Shown here one piece after another: positions 17,400-26,953 of a stretch of DNA of 64,000 nt (within the stretch, counting starts at the first letter, position 1; each line of letters starts with the position of its first letter). A model generated the notes under the pieces. It saw nothing but the letters and a program-made list of their open reading frames with translations, was not told the DNA's origin and made no database searches. Source of the DNA: Luminiphilus syltensis NOR5-1B (lineage in GTDB: Bacteria; Pseudomonadota; Gammaproteobacteria; Pseudomonadales; Halieaceae); contig NZ_DS999411.1 in NCBI RefSeq assembly GCF_000158175.1, positions 29,649-93,648 on the forward strand, in the 5' to 3' direction. Both the position numbers and the translations under genes were made by a program.

Positions 17400-18512
17400 T
17401 CAAGTGCCGATGGCGTCTATGTTGATGGTTGCCTGGTCGATCATCGCTGTTTGATGTGGTTGTAGATCCTGCCCGCCCAGAGCCTCAGCTGCCATCAGGA
17501 AAGGATCTTCGATATTCGTTCGAATATCCGCCAGCTCCTCAATAACGCGAAGCGCAAAATAGGGTACGGTTTCAGCGTGGTATCCACCCTCGTGATACAA
17601 GAGCATCCGACCCTCGCAAAGCCGTGATGCGGTACCTTTAACTAAAGCTGTCATCTCTCCGAAGGTGTCACTTGACAGCATCTGCCTTGCCATGGGGTCA
17701 AAAGCGCCGGCATCGTATCCGCAGGCAACGAAAATTAAATCCGGTTTAAACCGCTCGATCGCCGGAAGCGCGACTCGCTCCAGTGCCGACAGGTATGCGC
17801 CGCGACCGGAGCCCGGGGGCAAGGGTACGTTCAAGTTAAACCCGGCACCGGCGCCACCTCCATTATCTTGAATATAGCCTGAATCTGGCGGAAAACATCG
17901 ATCCTGGTGCAGCGAGACAGTCAAAACCGACGGATCATCCCAAAAAATTGCTTGTGTCCCATTACCATGGTGCACATCCCAATCGATTATGGCGATCTTC
18001 TTGTAACCGAGCACAGACTGCGCATATCTGGCTGCCACGGCTCCGTTATTAAAAATACAGAAACCCATCGACAAATCAGCTTCAGCGTGATGTCCAGGAG
18101 GGCGAACAAGCGCGTATGCGTTTTTGATATCACCGCTCTTGATCGCGTCAAGCGCCGTAAGTAACCCTCCTGCGCTCAGACAAGCAATCTCATAGCTGCC
18201 CTGTCCAAGAGGCGCAAGATTGCCGGCATCCCGCGCCCCTTGCTCATTCTTCACTTTCACGTCAGTCACGTGTTTAGAGGTGTGGGCCCGAGTAAGATCT
18301 TCAAAGGATGCTTTACGCGGGACGATTGACTTTAGTTGCGCACTTAAACCAGAGGCATCCAGTAAGTTCTTAACTCGTCTTTTTGCGTCGGGATTCTCTA
18401 CATGTCGATAAGGCTCAAGAGCAATACCAGATGGCAAAAATAAAGTATGGCCGTCAGTGTTGTGCCACATATAAAGCTCATGCCAAACAAATCCTGTTTT
18501 CTGTTCCGACAT
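17400..18512 (-). CDS. HDAC-like deacetylase (acetylpolyamine amidohydrolase / class II family)
   Basis: A 370-residue arginase/deacetylase-fold zinc enzyme. The motifs are RPPGHHA (His141, His142), IDWDVHHGNGTQ (Asp179, His181), CGYDAGAFDP (Asp267, third zinc ligand) and HEGGY with the catalytic Tyr311. All active-site residues are present, so it should be active. Bacterial relatives include acetylpolyamine amidohydrolases and HDAH-type enzymes that remove acetyl groups from amines. It starts with GGAGG before the ATG, 19 bases after the aminotransferase gene. In this operon the likely role is to free a primary amine, which the aminotransferase can then remove. The substrate itself is inference. 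Confidence 0.85.
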   Translation of the reverse strand: MSEQKTGFVWHELYMWHNTDGHTLFLPSGIALEPYRHVENPDAKRRVKNLLDASGLSAQLKSIVPRKASFEDLTRAHTSKHVTDVKVKNEQGARDAGNLAPLGQGSYEIACLSAGGLLTALDAIKSGDIKNAYALVRPPGHHAEADLSMGFCIFNNGAVAARYAQSVLGYKKIAIIDWDVHHGNGTQAIFWDDPSVLTVSLHQDRCFPPDSGYIQDNGGGAGAGFNLNVPLPPGSGRGAYLSALERVALPAIERFKPDLIFVACGYDAGAFDPMARQMLSSDTFGEMTALVKGTASRLCEGRMLLYHEGGYHAETVPYFALRVIEELADIRTNIEDPFLMAAEALGGQDLQPHQTAMIDQATINIDAIGT

Positions 18513-18531
18513 TTTTTACCTCCACTTATTC

Positions 18532-19920
18532 TTATTGGCCGGTAAGTTCCTCAATACATTCACTAAACACTTCGAGGTAATAATCAATATCTTTCGTAGA
18601 AGTCGCGGGCGAGACCAGTGCCATATTATGAAATGGTGTCAACAAAACACCTCTGTTTAATGCGTAGAGATGAATAAATTCCTCAATAAAGTCATCGCGT
18701 GCGGCAGCAGCCTCGGAACCATTTTTTGGCGGCTCAGGACGATAAAGATATTCGACTCTGGCTCCAAAACGCAGGACGTGCCACGGGAGATTATTATGCT
18801 CAATTACTTTGCTAATCTCAGATCGCAGGCGCTCTGCCAATAAGAATATCCGGTCATATGTTTCCTGGGTCGCAACATTTTCCAGAGTTGCGCGAATGGC
18901 GCGAGCGGTAAGCGCATTCCCCGTGAGTGTGCCTCCAAACCCATAATGGTTTATCCCTGGACCAGCGGTCATTTCCTCGAGCTGGGTAGCAATCTCGCTG
19001 GTCATGCCATACACCGCGCTCGGTATACCACCAGCAAGTACTTTGCCCACTACTAAAAAATCCGGCTCCAACCCATGAAGACCGGTATAACCACTCGGCC
19101 CAAAGCAGATCGTATGGGTTTCATCGATGACCAAAAGTGTTCCATACTTCTTGCTCAGCTTGCGCATCTCATCGTGGAAACCCTCATCCACAGGAACCAT
19201 ACCAATATTGGTCATAACAGGTTCGGCAAGTATGCAGGCGACATCTCCGGCTTTAAGAGCGGACTCCAAAGCACCGAGGTCATTGAATTCGATACATACG
19301 GTCGTTTCAGGGAAGTTCGTCGCATTCGGATGGATACCATGCTGAGGCACCATGTTACCGCTATCTAACTCGACCTGAGTCTCATCAACGGATCCATGGT
19401 ATTTACCGTTGAATACCAAAATCTTGTTACGACCTGTGACCATTCGCGCAATTCGGATAGCGAACCGGTTTGCATCCGTAGCAGAAGTAGCAAATTGCCA
19501 GGTCGGCAATCCGAATCGACCCGCAAGCTCTTTTCCCAGATACACAGCGTCTTCCGACGGCAACATCATGGTGGACCCATGACCTTGAACATACTCAGCA
19601 ATCGCGTTAGCTATAACAGGATTGGCATGTCCAAAGAAAGCACCCGAATCACCAAGGCAGAAGTCGACGTACTTATTATCATCCACGTCGAGTAACGAAG
19701 TGCCTTTCGCACGCTCAACAAATATAGGATGGGGCCCCGGCCATTGACTCATCCAATGAAGCGGAACCCCATGAATGAAGTGCTCTTTTGTTTCCGTATA
19801 AAGCTCGCCAGATATCGGGTGTTCTTTCAGAAAACGCGCTTTCTCGCGTGACATAAGAGCTTCAATACGCCCCAGATCAACGCCGTGTGTGGGCGCGCTT
19901 ACGCTCCGTGCCAATGCCAT
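18532..19920 (-). CDS. Class III PLP-dependent aminotransferase (glutamate-1-semialdehyde aminomutase-like)
   Basis: A 462-residue fold-type I aminotransferase. It has the DFCLGDSGAFFGHANP entry, YHGSVDETQ, VIDETHT with the PLP-ring aspartate 266, and VVGKVLAGG with the PLP lysine 293. The family covers glutamate-1-semialdehyde aminomutase, beta-amino acid and omega-amine transaminases. The N-terminus and long C-terminal domain fit the transaminase side better than HemL. It is the first gene of the six-gene minus-strand operon. A deacetylase directly downstream suggests its substrate is an amine released by deacylation. Confidence 0.85.
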   Translation of the reverse strand: MALARSVSAPTHGVDLGRIEALMSREKARFLKEHPISGELYTETKEHFIHGVPLHWMSQWPGPHPIFVERAKGTSLLDVDDNKYVDFCLGDSGAFFGHANPVIANAIAEYVQGHGSTMMLPSEDAVYLGKELAGRFGLPTWQFATSATDANRFAIRIARMVTGRNKILVFNGKYHGSVDETQVELDSGNMVPQHGIHPNATNFPETTVCIEFNDLGALESALKAGDVACILAEPVMTNIGMVPVDEGFHDEMRKLSKKYGTLLVIDETHTICFGPSGYTGLHGLEPDFLVVGKVLAGGIPSAVYGMTSEIATQLEEMTAGPGINHYGFGGTLTGNALTARAIRATLENVATQETYDRIFLLAERLRSEISKVIEHNNLPWHVLRFGARVEYLYRPEPPKNGSEAAAARDDFIEEFIHLYALNRGVLLTPFHNMALVSPATSTKDIDYYLEVFSECIEELTGQ

Positions 19921-19985
19921 CTTCAGCCTCCGACTTCTTCTTTATTCGAGAGGTCAAGTTATGGCAAGCGGATATACTCCACAAT

Positions 19986-20000
19986 CATACAAAAGTATGA
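19986..20000. promoter_or_regulatory. Small palindrome upstream of the deacylase operon
   Basis: CATAC-AAAA-GTATG (19986-19999) is an inverted repeat about 65 bases upstream of the aminotransferase start. Its right half, CAAAAGTATGA (19990-20000), recurs exactly at 14335-14345 before the TonB gene. It is a candidate operator, perhaps for the LuxR regulator at the far end of the operon. Confidence 0.35.
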
Positions 20001-20177
20001 ATGCGTGTTTTACTCCTATTGTCCACTTCCCCAAATCTAAGACATCGTTAATTGGAGTTTTCTGTGGCAATGAGCACAGACGGCTGCGATGAAGAAGTTA
20101 CGATTTACGAAAGCCAGATCATTGTTGTTCTGGAGCGAGTGGATACGGCGAATGAAAGTACGCATCTGGGTTTCGAG

Positions 20178-22109
20178 TCAAATATTCGACCCCTGACTGC
20201 CCTTCGATACCGACTTCAGATCCGCATCACTCATTATAATGTCCTCGTAGCTGCCGCCGGCCGGAATCATCGGATAAACGTTAGACTCCGCCTCTACGAT
20301 AACGTCCAATAAATAGGGCTCTTGGGGGTCTCTGAGCATTCTCGCCAATGCATCAGGTAGTTCACCAGGTTTTGATACTCGCTCCGCAGCGACCCGGTAG
20401 CCCTTTGCGATTGTGACAAAATTCGGATAGATATCCAGGTCATCATCGGCTTTTACCCTCATTGGGTCGGACATGTCCGATTCAGCGCGGTGGCCATCGT
20501 AAATCATGTCCTGCCACTGTCGGACCATCCCCAACCACTGGTTGTTGATGACCATGGTTTTTACGCCGATTCCATAGCGATGGCAGGTCGCCAACTCCTG
20601 AATAGTCATATTCAGTGAGCCATCTCCATCGATGTCAATGACCTGCCGGTCCGACATGCCCACCTTCGCACCGATAGCAGCAGGGAGGCCGTAACCCATG
20701 GTTCCGAAACCAGAACTTGACAAGAAAGACCGGGGACGCGCTGCCTGATAATGCTGCATCGCCCACATCTGATGCTGGCCAACACCAAGAGTAATTATTG
20801 CGTCGCCATCAGTCATGTCACTCAGCAAACGAATCGCGTACTGCGGGCTGATACCCTCCGAATCAGGAATATCGAAGGGGTGCGCCTCGCGCAATGCATT
20901 CAGCTTAGTAACCCAATCATCGTGAAGATACTTGGGCACCGCATCAAGAACCTGCTCGAGCGCTATTTTGAGATCAGCACAAACAGGCATCGTTACTGTT
21001 TTGTTCTTATTGAGCTCGTGGCGATCAATGTCGATGTGAATAATCTTGCCCGAGCGTATGAACTTGTCAACGTTCCCCGTCACGCGGTCATCAAAGCGAA
21101 CGCCCAACGCGAGTACCAGATCAGCTTCATTAATCGCAATATTGGCGTATTTTGATCCGTGCATGCCAAGACAATGCAATGCCAGCCGATGGGTCGGGGG
21201 AAAAAGACCATGACCCATAACAGTGGTCGTCACCGGACAATCAATTTTATCCGCAAGTTGCCGTAGTAGGCGGCCACAGTCAGCGCTGACTAGACCGCCT
21301 CCCGCATAGATCACGGGTCTACTTGCTTCCGCAATAAGTGTACAGACCTGTTCTAGTTGGGAATCGGTCATACCGCTGGCTGCCTCTTCAGGCGGCTGAA
21401 TCCTCGCTGGGATCTGGGGAGCGATATATTGTCCGTCGGCATCTTTCGGATACTGTTGCTGAATATCTTTCGGAATATCGATAAGAACAGGACCTGGCCG
21501 GTTGCCACCCGCCAAAAGAAAAGCTTAACGAACTATATCCGGTATTTCAGAAACCCGACGAACCAAATAGTTCCGTTTCGTGATCGGTTTGGTGATGCTG
21601 ACAATATCGACCTCCTGAAATGCATTCTTTCCTAGCAGAGACGACGGAACGTTTCCTGTTATGGCGACGATTGATGTTGAATCACTGTTGGCATCGGCTA
21701 TGCCCGTAACCAGATTCGTGGCACCAGGACCCGACGTCGCAAGACAAACCCCTACTTTGCCGGTGGCTCGAGCAAAGCCCTGTGCCGCATGAACGGCACC
21801 CTGTTCGTGTTCGGTCCGCACGCAACGAATTCCAAATTCCGGTAGAGCATCGAAAATCTCAAGGTTGGCGCCACCAGGGTAACCAAAAAGCGTATCCACA
21901 CCCTCGGCCTGCAACGCAACGGCCAGTAGCTGGGCACCTCGCAAGGCACCGTGACGCTGGTCTGGTTTAAGATCTGACAAGGAGCCGCCAGTGACCGTGC
22001 TCTCATTCTGATAGGTAATGCTGTCCTCTGCCGGCAACGACTTGGATTCTTCAGATTTGATGATGACGGCCCTCTGATCGCTTCTGAAAACGCTCCTCTG
22101 CCAACTCAT
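20178..22109 (-). pseudogene. ilvB: Acetolactate synthase large subunit with in-frame stop
   Basis: Thiamine-diphosphate enzyme that joins two pyruvates, or pyruvate and 2-oxobutyrate, in valine and isoleucine synthesis. The frame from 22109 gives the N-terminal domain with FGYPGG, the catalytic Glu in RTEHEQGA and TSGPGATN, then meets TAA at 21527-21525. The same frame continues as AFLLAGGNRPGPVLIDIPKD, with the FAD-region RFDDRVTGN and the thiamine motif GDGSLNMTIQELATCHRY, to 20178. No frame change is needed: a GAA glutamate codon (expected VREAFLLA) has probably become TAA. The total length of about 640 codons is slightly long because the start overlaps the leucine dehydrogenase gene by 59 bases. 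No ilvN small subunit gene is nearby. As read it should not be functional, unless the stop is a sequencing error. Confidence 0.8.
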
Positions 22110-23127
22110 CGGCTACCCGGGCAGTAGAACGACCACTTTCGTCTGCTCGTCGAAATAACTCAGCCAGGGTGTCGGAGATGGAGTCAAGATGTCGACGTTT
22201 ACCCTCTTGATCCCCGCCTGCTCTCTCGTAGGCAATATCGATAATGCCGCCGGCGTTAATTGCATAGTCCGGAACACACAAAATACCGCGCTTTTGAAGC
22301 CTGTTACCGTGCAATGGGCTCGACAGCTGGTTATTCGCGGCGCCTGCGACGACGGCTGCTTTTATCTGCATTACGGTTCGGTCGTTAATCGCGCCGCCCA
22401 GTGCACAGGGCGAATAAACATCAACCTCAGTCCGATGTATTTCTTCTACTGACACCACGCGGGCATCGAATTCGCGGACAGCGCATTCACAGTTGTCCGC
22501 GAACACATCAGCCACGTACAGCGAAGCGCCCGCCTCATACAATAATGCGCCAAGACGGTAACCTACGTTGCCGACTCCCTGTATCGCTATGCGCATGCCG
22601 GCCAGATTATCGGAACCAAATCGATGTCGCACCGCTGCTTTGATGCCCACAAACATTCCGTATGCCGTGGAGGGTGATGGGTCACCACCATGCTCAGAGC
22701 CCTCTACAACACCTGCAACCCATTGGGTTCGTTCATTCATGACACGCATATCTGCCACACCGGTCCCGGAGTCCTCGGCGATGATATAAGAAACGTTGAG
22801 GTTGTTGACGTAATCACCCATGGCAAGTAGCAAGTCTCGTGACTTGTCGCTACGGGGGTCACCAATAATCACCGATTTCCCGCCACCGATATCCAAATTG
22901 GCCAGCGCCGCCTTGTAGGTTTGCCCACGTGATAAACGCAAGACATCAGCTAACGCCGCCGCCTCGTCACCATAAGTCCACATGCGACATCCGCCGAGAG
23001 CGGGGCCACGGTTGGTATTGTGTACCGCGATAAAACCTCTAAGACCGCTGCCCTCATCGACGCAGCGCACGACCTCTTCATGGTGATCAAAGTCCGGGAG
23101 GGAGGTGTAGTTCATAATGCTCATCAT
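22051..23127 (-). CDS. Leucine dehydrogenase (Glu/Leu/Phe/Val dehydrogenase family)
   Basis: A 358-residue NAD-dependent amino acid dehydrogenase that deaminates leucine, valine or isoleucine to 2-oxoacids. It has the RGPALGGCRMW segment, the catalytic lysine regions RGQTYKAALANLD and IGGGKSVIIGDP, AEDSGTGVADM, and the Rossmann motif QGVGNVGYRLG. The start at 23127 is chosen because AGGA lies 8 bases upstream; 66 bases of open frame before it are unlikely to be translated. It follows the E2 gene of the 2-oxoacid dehydrogenase by 78 bases and overlaps the acetolactate synthase gene. Together with the dehydrogenase complex it gives a two-step route from branched-chain amino acids to acyl-CoA, replacing the usual aminotransferase. 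Confidence 0.85.
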   Translation of the reverse strand: MMSIMNYTSLPDFDHHEEVVRCVDEGSGLRGFIAVHNTNRGPALGGCRMWTYGDEAAALADVLRLSRGQTYKAALANLDIGGGKSVIIGDPRSDKSRDLLLAMGDYVNNLNVSYIIAEDSGTGVADMRVMNERTQWVAGVVEGSEHGGDPSPSTAYGMFVGIKAAVRHRFGSDNLAGMRIAIQGVGNVGYRLGALLYEAGASLYVADVFADNCECAVREFDARVVSVEEIHRTEVDVYSPCALGGAINDRTVMQIKAAVVAGAANNQLSSPLHGNRLQKRGILCVPDYAINAGGIIDIAYERAGGDQEGKRRHLDSISDTLAELFRRADESGRSTARVADELAEERFQKRSEGRHHQI

Positions 23128-23205
23128 TGATGTCCTAAACTTTCTGCTCTTGTTGATCATTGGCATGTAATTGAAAAAATATTCGAATGCCACCAGATTT
23201 GGTGC

Positions 23206-24495
23206 TCAGACAAAAATCGCACCAGGATTTTCGATAAAGCTCTTAAGCAACTGAATCATCTGTGCGCCGTCATAACCATCGACAATTCGATGATCGAAAG
23301 ACCCGGACAGATTCATCATAGTTCGAATCACCACCTGCTCATCGATAACCACTGCACGCCGCTGCATTTTGTTCACACCAATGATGGTGGTCTCCGGGGC
23401 ATTAATGATGGGGGTGGTTGCGATACCGCCAATGGCACCGAGGCTGGTGATCGTGATGGTCGAGCCCGACAGTTCCGCGGGCTTTGCCTTACCCGCTCTC
23501 GCCACTCCCGACACTCTCGATAACTCCGCTGCAATCTGCCACACGTCCTGCTCCTCACAATGCCGAACAACGGGCACCATAAGCCCGGCGTCAGTCATCG
23601 TCGCAAAACCAACGTGCACCGCGTCATACTCAGAAAGCAGCTCTTTTTCGCTGTCGAAGCGAGCGTTGCAGTGCGGAAACTGAGGCAGAACTCTGACCAG
23701 TGCCGCGGTCAGAAACGGAAGCAGAGTCAGCTTTGGTTGATCCTCGGTGCGATGGGCATTCAGATGCGCTCTCAACGCCTCGATCTGAGTGACATCGACC
23801 TCTTCAATATACGAGTAGTGCGGTATATTCCGCTTGGCATCCAACATTTTTTGGGCGATAACCCGGCGCATGCCACTGATGCTTTTTTCGTGCACGGCGA
23901 CCCGCCTCGAGGATTCCTGACCCGTGACAAGCTCTCCACCGGCGGCCAGAAATGCCTCAAAGTCCTTATGCTGGATTCTTCCGCCAGGCCCGGTTCCGGG
24001 CACATCGATGAGGTTGACTCCCGCTTCCCGCGCCCGATGCCGCAGCGAGGGCGACGCCAGTACCTGACGAAACGCGGGGTCTCCTTCAGGGGTCTCCGTG
24101 GTAAAGCCAGCGGGATCGGAACGCGGTACAACCGCCGACGGTTTGGACTCCTTGGAACCCCCTTGTTGACTCTCAGGCGCGGGCTGCGCCGGGCTCGACG
24201 CTACCTCGTCTTCAGGCTCCTCGTTTGCCCCTTCAGGCTCCTCGTTTGAAGACCCCGCGGTGTCAAAGCACACCAGCTCGACACCCACCGCGAGCACCTC
24301 GCCCGCAGGGCAGCCCAAGGCAAGGATCGTGCCGGCTACCGGCGCCGTGATCTCTACAACGGCCTTTTCGGTTTGGACATCGGCGATGTGCTGATCCTCG
24401 TCGACACGATCACCCACCTCGACGTACCACGCCGAAACCTCAGACTCGACAATACCCTCCCCCAGGTCGGGGAGCTTAAACGAATACGTGCTCAC
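23206..24495 (-). CDS. bkdB: Branched-chain 2-oxoacid dehydrogenase E2 (dihydrolipoamide acyltransferase)
   Basis: A protein of about 429 residues that transfers the acyl group from lipoyl-lysine to CoA. One lipoyl domain sits at the N-terminus, with the lipoylated Lys44 in DVQTEKAVVEI. Then come an acidic Pro/Ala-rich linker containing a short NEEPEGA / NEEPEDE repeat, the E1/E3-binding domain (ASPSLRHRAREAGVNL), and the catalytic domain ending in SFDHRIVDGYDGA with the active-site histidine. The GTG start at 24495 has GAGGAGG in front and sits 10 bases after the E1 beta stop; longer versions of the frame would overlap that gene. The single lipoyl domain matches Pseudomonas BkdB. The E3 gene (lpdV) that normally ends the operon is absent. 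Confidence 0.9.
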   Translation of the reverse strand: MSTYSFKLPDLGEGIVESEVSAWYVEVGDRVDEDQHIADVQTEKAVVEITAPVAGTILALGCPAGEVLAVGVELVCFDTAGSSNEEPEGANEEPEDEVASSPAQPAPESQQGGSKESKPSAVVPRSDPAGFTTETPEGDPAFRQVLASPSLRHRAREAGVNLIDVPGTGPGGRIQHKDFEAFLAAGGELVTGQESSRRVAVHEKSISGMRRVIAQKMLDAKRNIPHYSYIEEVDVTQIEALRAHLNAHRTEDQPKLTLLPFLTAALVRVLPQFPHCNARFDSEKELLSEYDAVHVGFATMTDAGLMVPVVRHCEEQDVWQIAAELSRVSGVARAGKAKPAELSGSTITITSLGAIGGIATTPIINAPETTIIGVNKMQRRAVVIDEQVVIRTMMNLSGSFDHRIVDGYDGAQMIQLLKSFIENPGAIFV

Positions 24496-24505
24496 ACCCG
24501 CCTCC

Positions 24506-25528
24506 TCAGTCACATTCAATAGCGCGTTGCATGGCCGCCGAAATACGAGCCTGTCCAGGAAAGTATTCCCATTCGTAGGCGTGTGGGTAAGGCGTATCCC
24601 AGCCGGTGACTCGCTCGATCGGAGCACGCAGATACCAAAAACACTCTTCCTGGATCTCGCTCACGAGCTCTGCTCCAAAACCACTGGTCCGCGTCGCCTC
24701 ATGCACCACAACGCAGCGTCCGGTCTTGCGCACCGATTCGACAATCGCCTCGGTGTCCAAGGGCAGTAGCGTTCGCAAATCAATAAGCTCGGCATCGATA
24801 CCACTATTTTCGATCGCGGCATCGGCCACGTGGACCATGGTTCCATAAGCCAGCACCGTAACTGCACCGCCGCGGCGAAGCACATTGGCCTTACCCAGTG
24901 GAACCGTGTAATGCCCGTTGGGCACTTCACCCATGGGGTGCTTTGTCCAGCTATTGGGTCCGGAGCTGGGCTCGTTATGGCCGTAAAACGGACCGTTGTA
25001 AATACGCTTGGGCTCGAAAAAAACGACCGGATCGTCATCTTCTATTGCACTGATCAGCAATCCTTTCGCATCGTAGGGATTAGACGGCATCACCGTTTTC
25101 AGGCCGCAAACGTGGGTGAAAATTCCTTCCGGGCTCTGCGAATGGGTTTGTCCGCCGCGTATACCACCGTCACAGGGCGCACGAATAACAACAGGTGCCC
25201 AGAATTCGCCACCGCTACGATGACGCAGCCGCGCCAACTCTGAAATGATCTGATCGATGGCCGGATAGATGTAATCCGCAAACTGCATTTCAACCACGGG
25301 CCGCAGACCATTAACCCCCATACCCACGGCCGCCGCGACAATGCCGCCTTCGGCAATCGGCGTATCCAGCGCGCGATGCGCACCGTATTTCTCGTACAAC
25401 CCTTCCGTACAGCGGAAGACGCCACCAAAAAAACCCACATCCTCGCCCATCACCAAAACGCTGGGATCAGCCTCCATCGTGCAATCCAGAGCCGACTGGA
25501 TGGCCTGCACCATACTCATTGCAGTCAT
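24506..25528 (-). CDS. bkdA2: Branched-chain 2-oxoacid dehydrogenase E1 beta subunit
   Basis: A 340-residue transketolase-fold subunit. MGEDVGFFGGVFRCTEGL, DTPIAEGGIVAAAVG and the C-terminal LIDLRTLLPLDTEAI are characteristic of E1 beta. With the alpha subunit it decarboxylates branched-chain 2-oxoacids on thiamine diphosphate and acylates the E2 lipoyl group. It overlaps the alpha gene by four bases (25525-25528), so the two are translationally coupled. The length is as in P. putida. The confidence in the branched-chain assignment rests on the leucine dehydrogenase downstream and the Lrp-type gene upstream. Confidence 0.9.
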   Translation of the reverse strand: MTAMSMVQAIQSALDCTMEADPSVLVMGEDVGFFGGVFRCTEGLYEKYGAHRALDTPIAEGGIVAAAVGMGVNGLRPVVEMQFADYIYPAIDQIISELARLRHRSGGEFWAPVVIRAPCDGGIRGGQTHSQSPEGIFTHVCGLKTVMPSNPYDAKGLLISAIEDDDPVVFFEPKRIYNGPFYGHNEPSSGPNSWTKHPMGEVPNGHYTVPLGKANVLRRGGAVTVLAYGTMVHVADAAIENSGIDAELIDLRTLLPLDTEAIVESVRKTGRCVVVHEATRTSGFGAELVSEIQEECFWYLRAPIERVTGWDTPYPHAYEWEYFPGQARISAAMQRAIECD

Positions 25529-26763
25529 GACCCCGACTCCAATTGCTTGCGCTGTTTGAGTAGGTGTGGGGGCATCTCTTTAAACACATCTTCAAACATC
25601 GATTCGACGGGCCAATGCGGCCCGCTCTCGAGACTCCCGTAACCGATAGCCTCTTTCCAGTCGCGCGTCACAGAATCTGCCAACTCGGCCTCAAGCGCAG
25701 CGTGCCGATCGAGATCCCACGCACCCAGGGTAATCAGGTGTTGTTTGAGTCGCGCTATCGGGTCGCCAAGTGGCCAGAGTCGCGCTTCATCCTCTGCTCG
25801 GTACCCGGCAGGATTGTCACTCGTGGAATGACCTTCCGCGCGATAGGTGAAGTGCTCGATAAAAGTGGGACCGTGGCCCTGCCGAGCGCGCTCTGCAGCC
25901 CACTCGGTGACAGCGTAGACGGCAAGAAAGTCATTGCCATCTACCCGAACACTGGGAATGTGATAGCCAATCCCACGCGCCGCAAACGTAGTACCGGTGG
26001 ACGCAAAGCTCTGCGGTGTGGAGATGGCCCATTGATTGTTAACGACGTTGAGCAGCACGGGGGCTTTGTAGGTCGCGGCGAAGAGCATGGCGTAGTGCAC
26101 ATCGGCTTCGGCGGTGCTGCCATCACCGACCCAGGCGGACGCAATATGCTCCTCTCCCTTGTAGGCCGAGGCCATCGCCCAGCCCGCAGCCTGACTGTAC
26201 TGCGTCGCGAGGTTGCCCGAGATACTGAAGAAGTTGCCCTCTTTCCAGCTGTAGAAGACAGGCATCTGGCGACCCTTCAGGTTGTCGCGAGCATTCGATA
26301 TGCAATGACACATCATGTCGACAACGGATCTGCCGCGAACAAATAACAGGCCCTGTTGTCGGTAGGACGGAAACAGCATGTCACCCGGATTCAGCGCCAT
26401 TGCCTGGGCAACGGCCACCGCTTCTTCGCCGGTACACTTCACGTAAAAAGACAGTTGCCCCTGGCGTTGCATCCGGAACATCCGCTCGTCGTAAGCGCGG
26501 ACGTGCATCATGTGACGCAGACCTTCAATAAGACGCTCGACAGAAAGATCCGGCAACCAATCCCCAGCAGCGCAACCGCCATCATCGAGAACACGCACCA
26601 GTCCAAGGGCAAGATCGTAGGTCTCCTCTGCGGTAATCACGCCTTCGGGCTTCGCCGGTGACGCCTTGGCTTCGGGAATATGAAGCTGGGAGAAATCCGG
26701 GACTTCTCCGGGACGAGACGAAGCAACGGGAACAAACAATCGAGATGGCGAAGAGGTTTTCAT
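25525..26763 (-). CDS. bkdA1: Branched-chain 2-oxoacid dehydrogenase E1 alpha subunit
   Basis: A 412-residue subunit carrying the thiamine-diphosphate motif GDGSTAEADVHYAMLFAA ending in NNQWAIST, and the phosphorylation-loop region TYRAEGHSTSDNP. MLFPSYRQQGLLF and the N-terminal proline-rich extension are as in the Pseudomonas BkdA1 branch rather than pyruvate E1 alpha. The ATG at 26763 has AGGAGAAAAAG upstream and the length agrees with BkdA1 (about 410). It is the first gene of the bkd operon, divergent from an Lrp-type regulator 190 bases away. Confidence 0.9.
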   Translation of the reverse strand: MKTSSPSRLFVPVASSRPGEVPDFSQLHIPEAKASPAKPEGVITAEETYDLALGLVRVLDDGGCAAGDWLPDLSVERLIEGLRHMMHVRAYDERMFRMQRQGQLSFYVKCTGEEAVAVAQAMALNPGDMLFPSYRQQGLLFVRGRSVVDMMCHCISNARDNLKGRQMPVFYSWKEGNFFSISGNLATQYSQAAGWAMASAYKGEEHIASAWVGDGSTAEADVHYAMLFAATYKAPVLLNVVNNQWAISTPQSFASTGTTFAARGIGYHIPSVRVDGNDFLAVYAVTEWAAERARQGHGPTFIEHFTYRAEGHSTSDNPAGYRAEDEARLWPLGDPIARLKQHLITLGAWDLDRHAALEAELADSVTRDWKEAIGYGSLESGPHWPVESMFEDVFKEMPPHLLKQRKQLESGS

Positions 26764-26902
26764 TCTTTTTCTCCTGGGGACGGCGCCCTTTCCGGAGAAT
26801 GGGGGCCCGTTTCCACACATCCGCGACTCCACCTCCTACTCACTAGCGTAGCAAGAGGCGAACAAAGTAATTATGCTTTCTTTCCCCCATTTTTCCACTT
26901 TA

Positions 26903-26919
26903 AGGTATATTTATTACCT
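26903..26919. promoter_or_regulatory. Candidate Lrp-type site between bkd operon and its regulator
   Basis: AGGTA-TATTTAT-TACCT is a short inverted repeat within an AT-rich 190-base divergent promoter region. It lies 35 bases upstream of the regulator start and 140 bases upstream of the E1 alpha start. The position suits autoregulation and activation of bkd. The arms are only 5 bases, so the call is tentative. Confidence 0.35.
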
Positions 26920-26953
26920 ATATCCGACTAATAATTATATATTTTTTGGAATA

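Noticed and set aside
21525..21527. Programmed stop-codon read-through in acetolactate synthase
   Set aside because: The stop is TAA at an ordinary glutamate position, with no read-through context or recoding element; a mutation or sequencing error is simpler.
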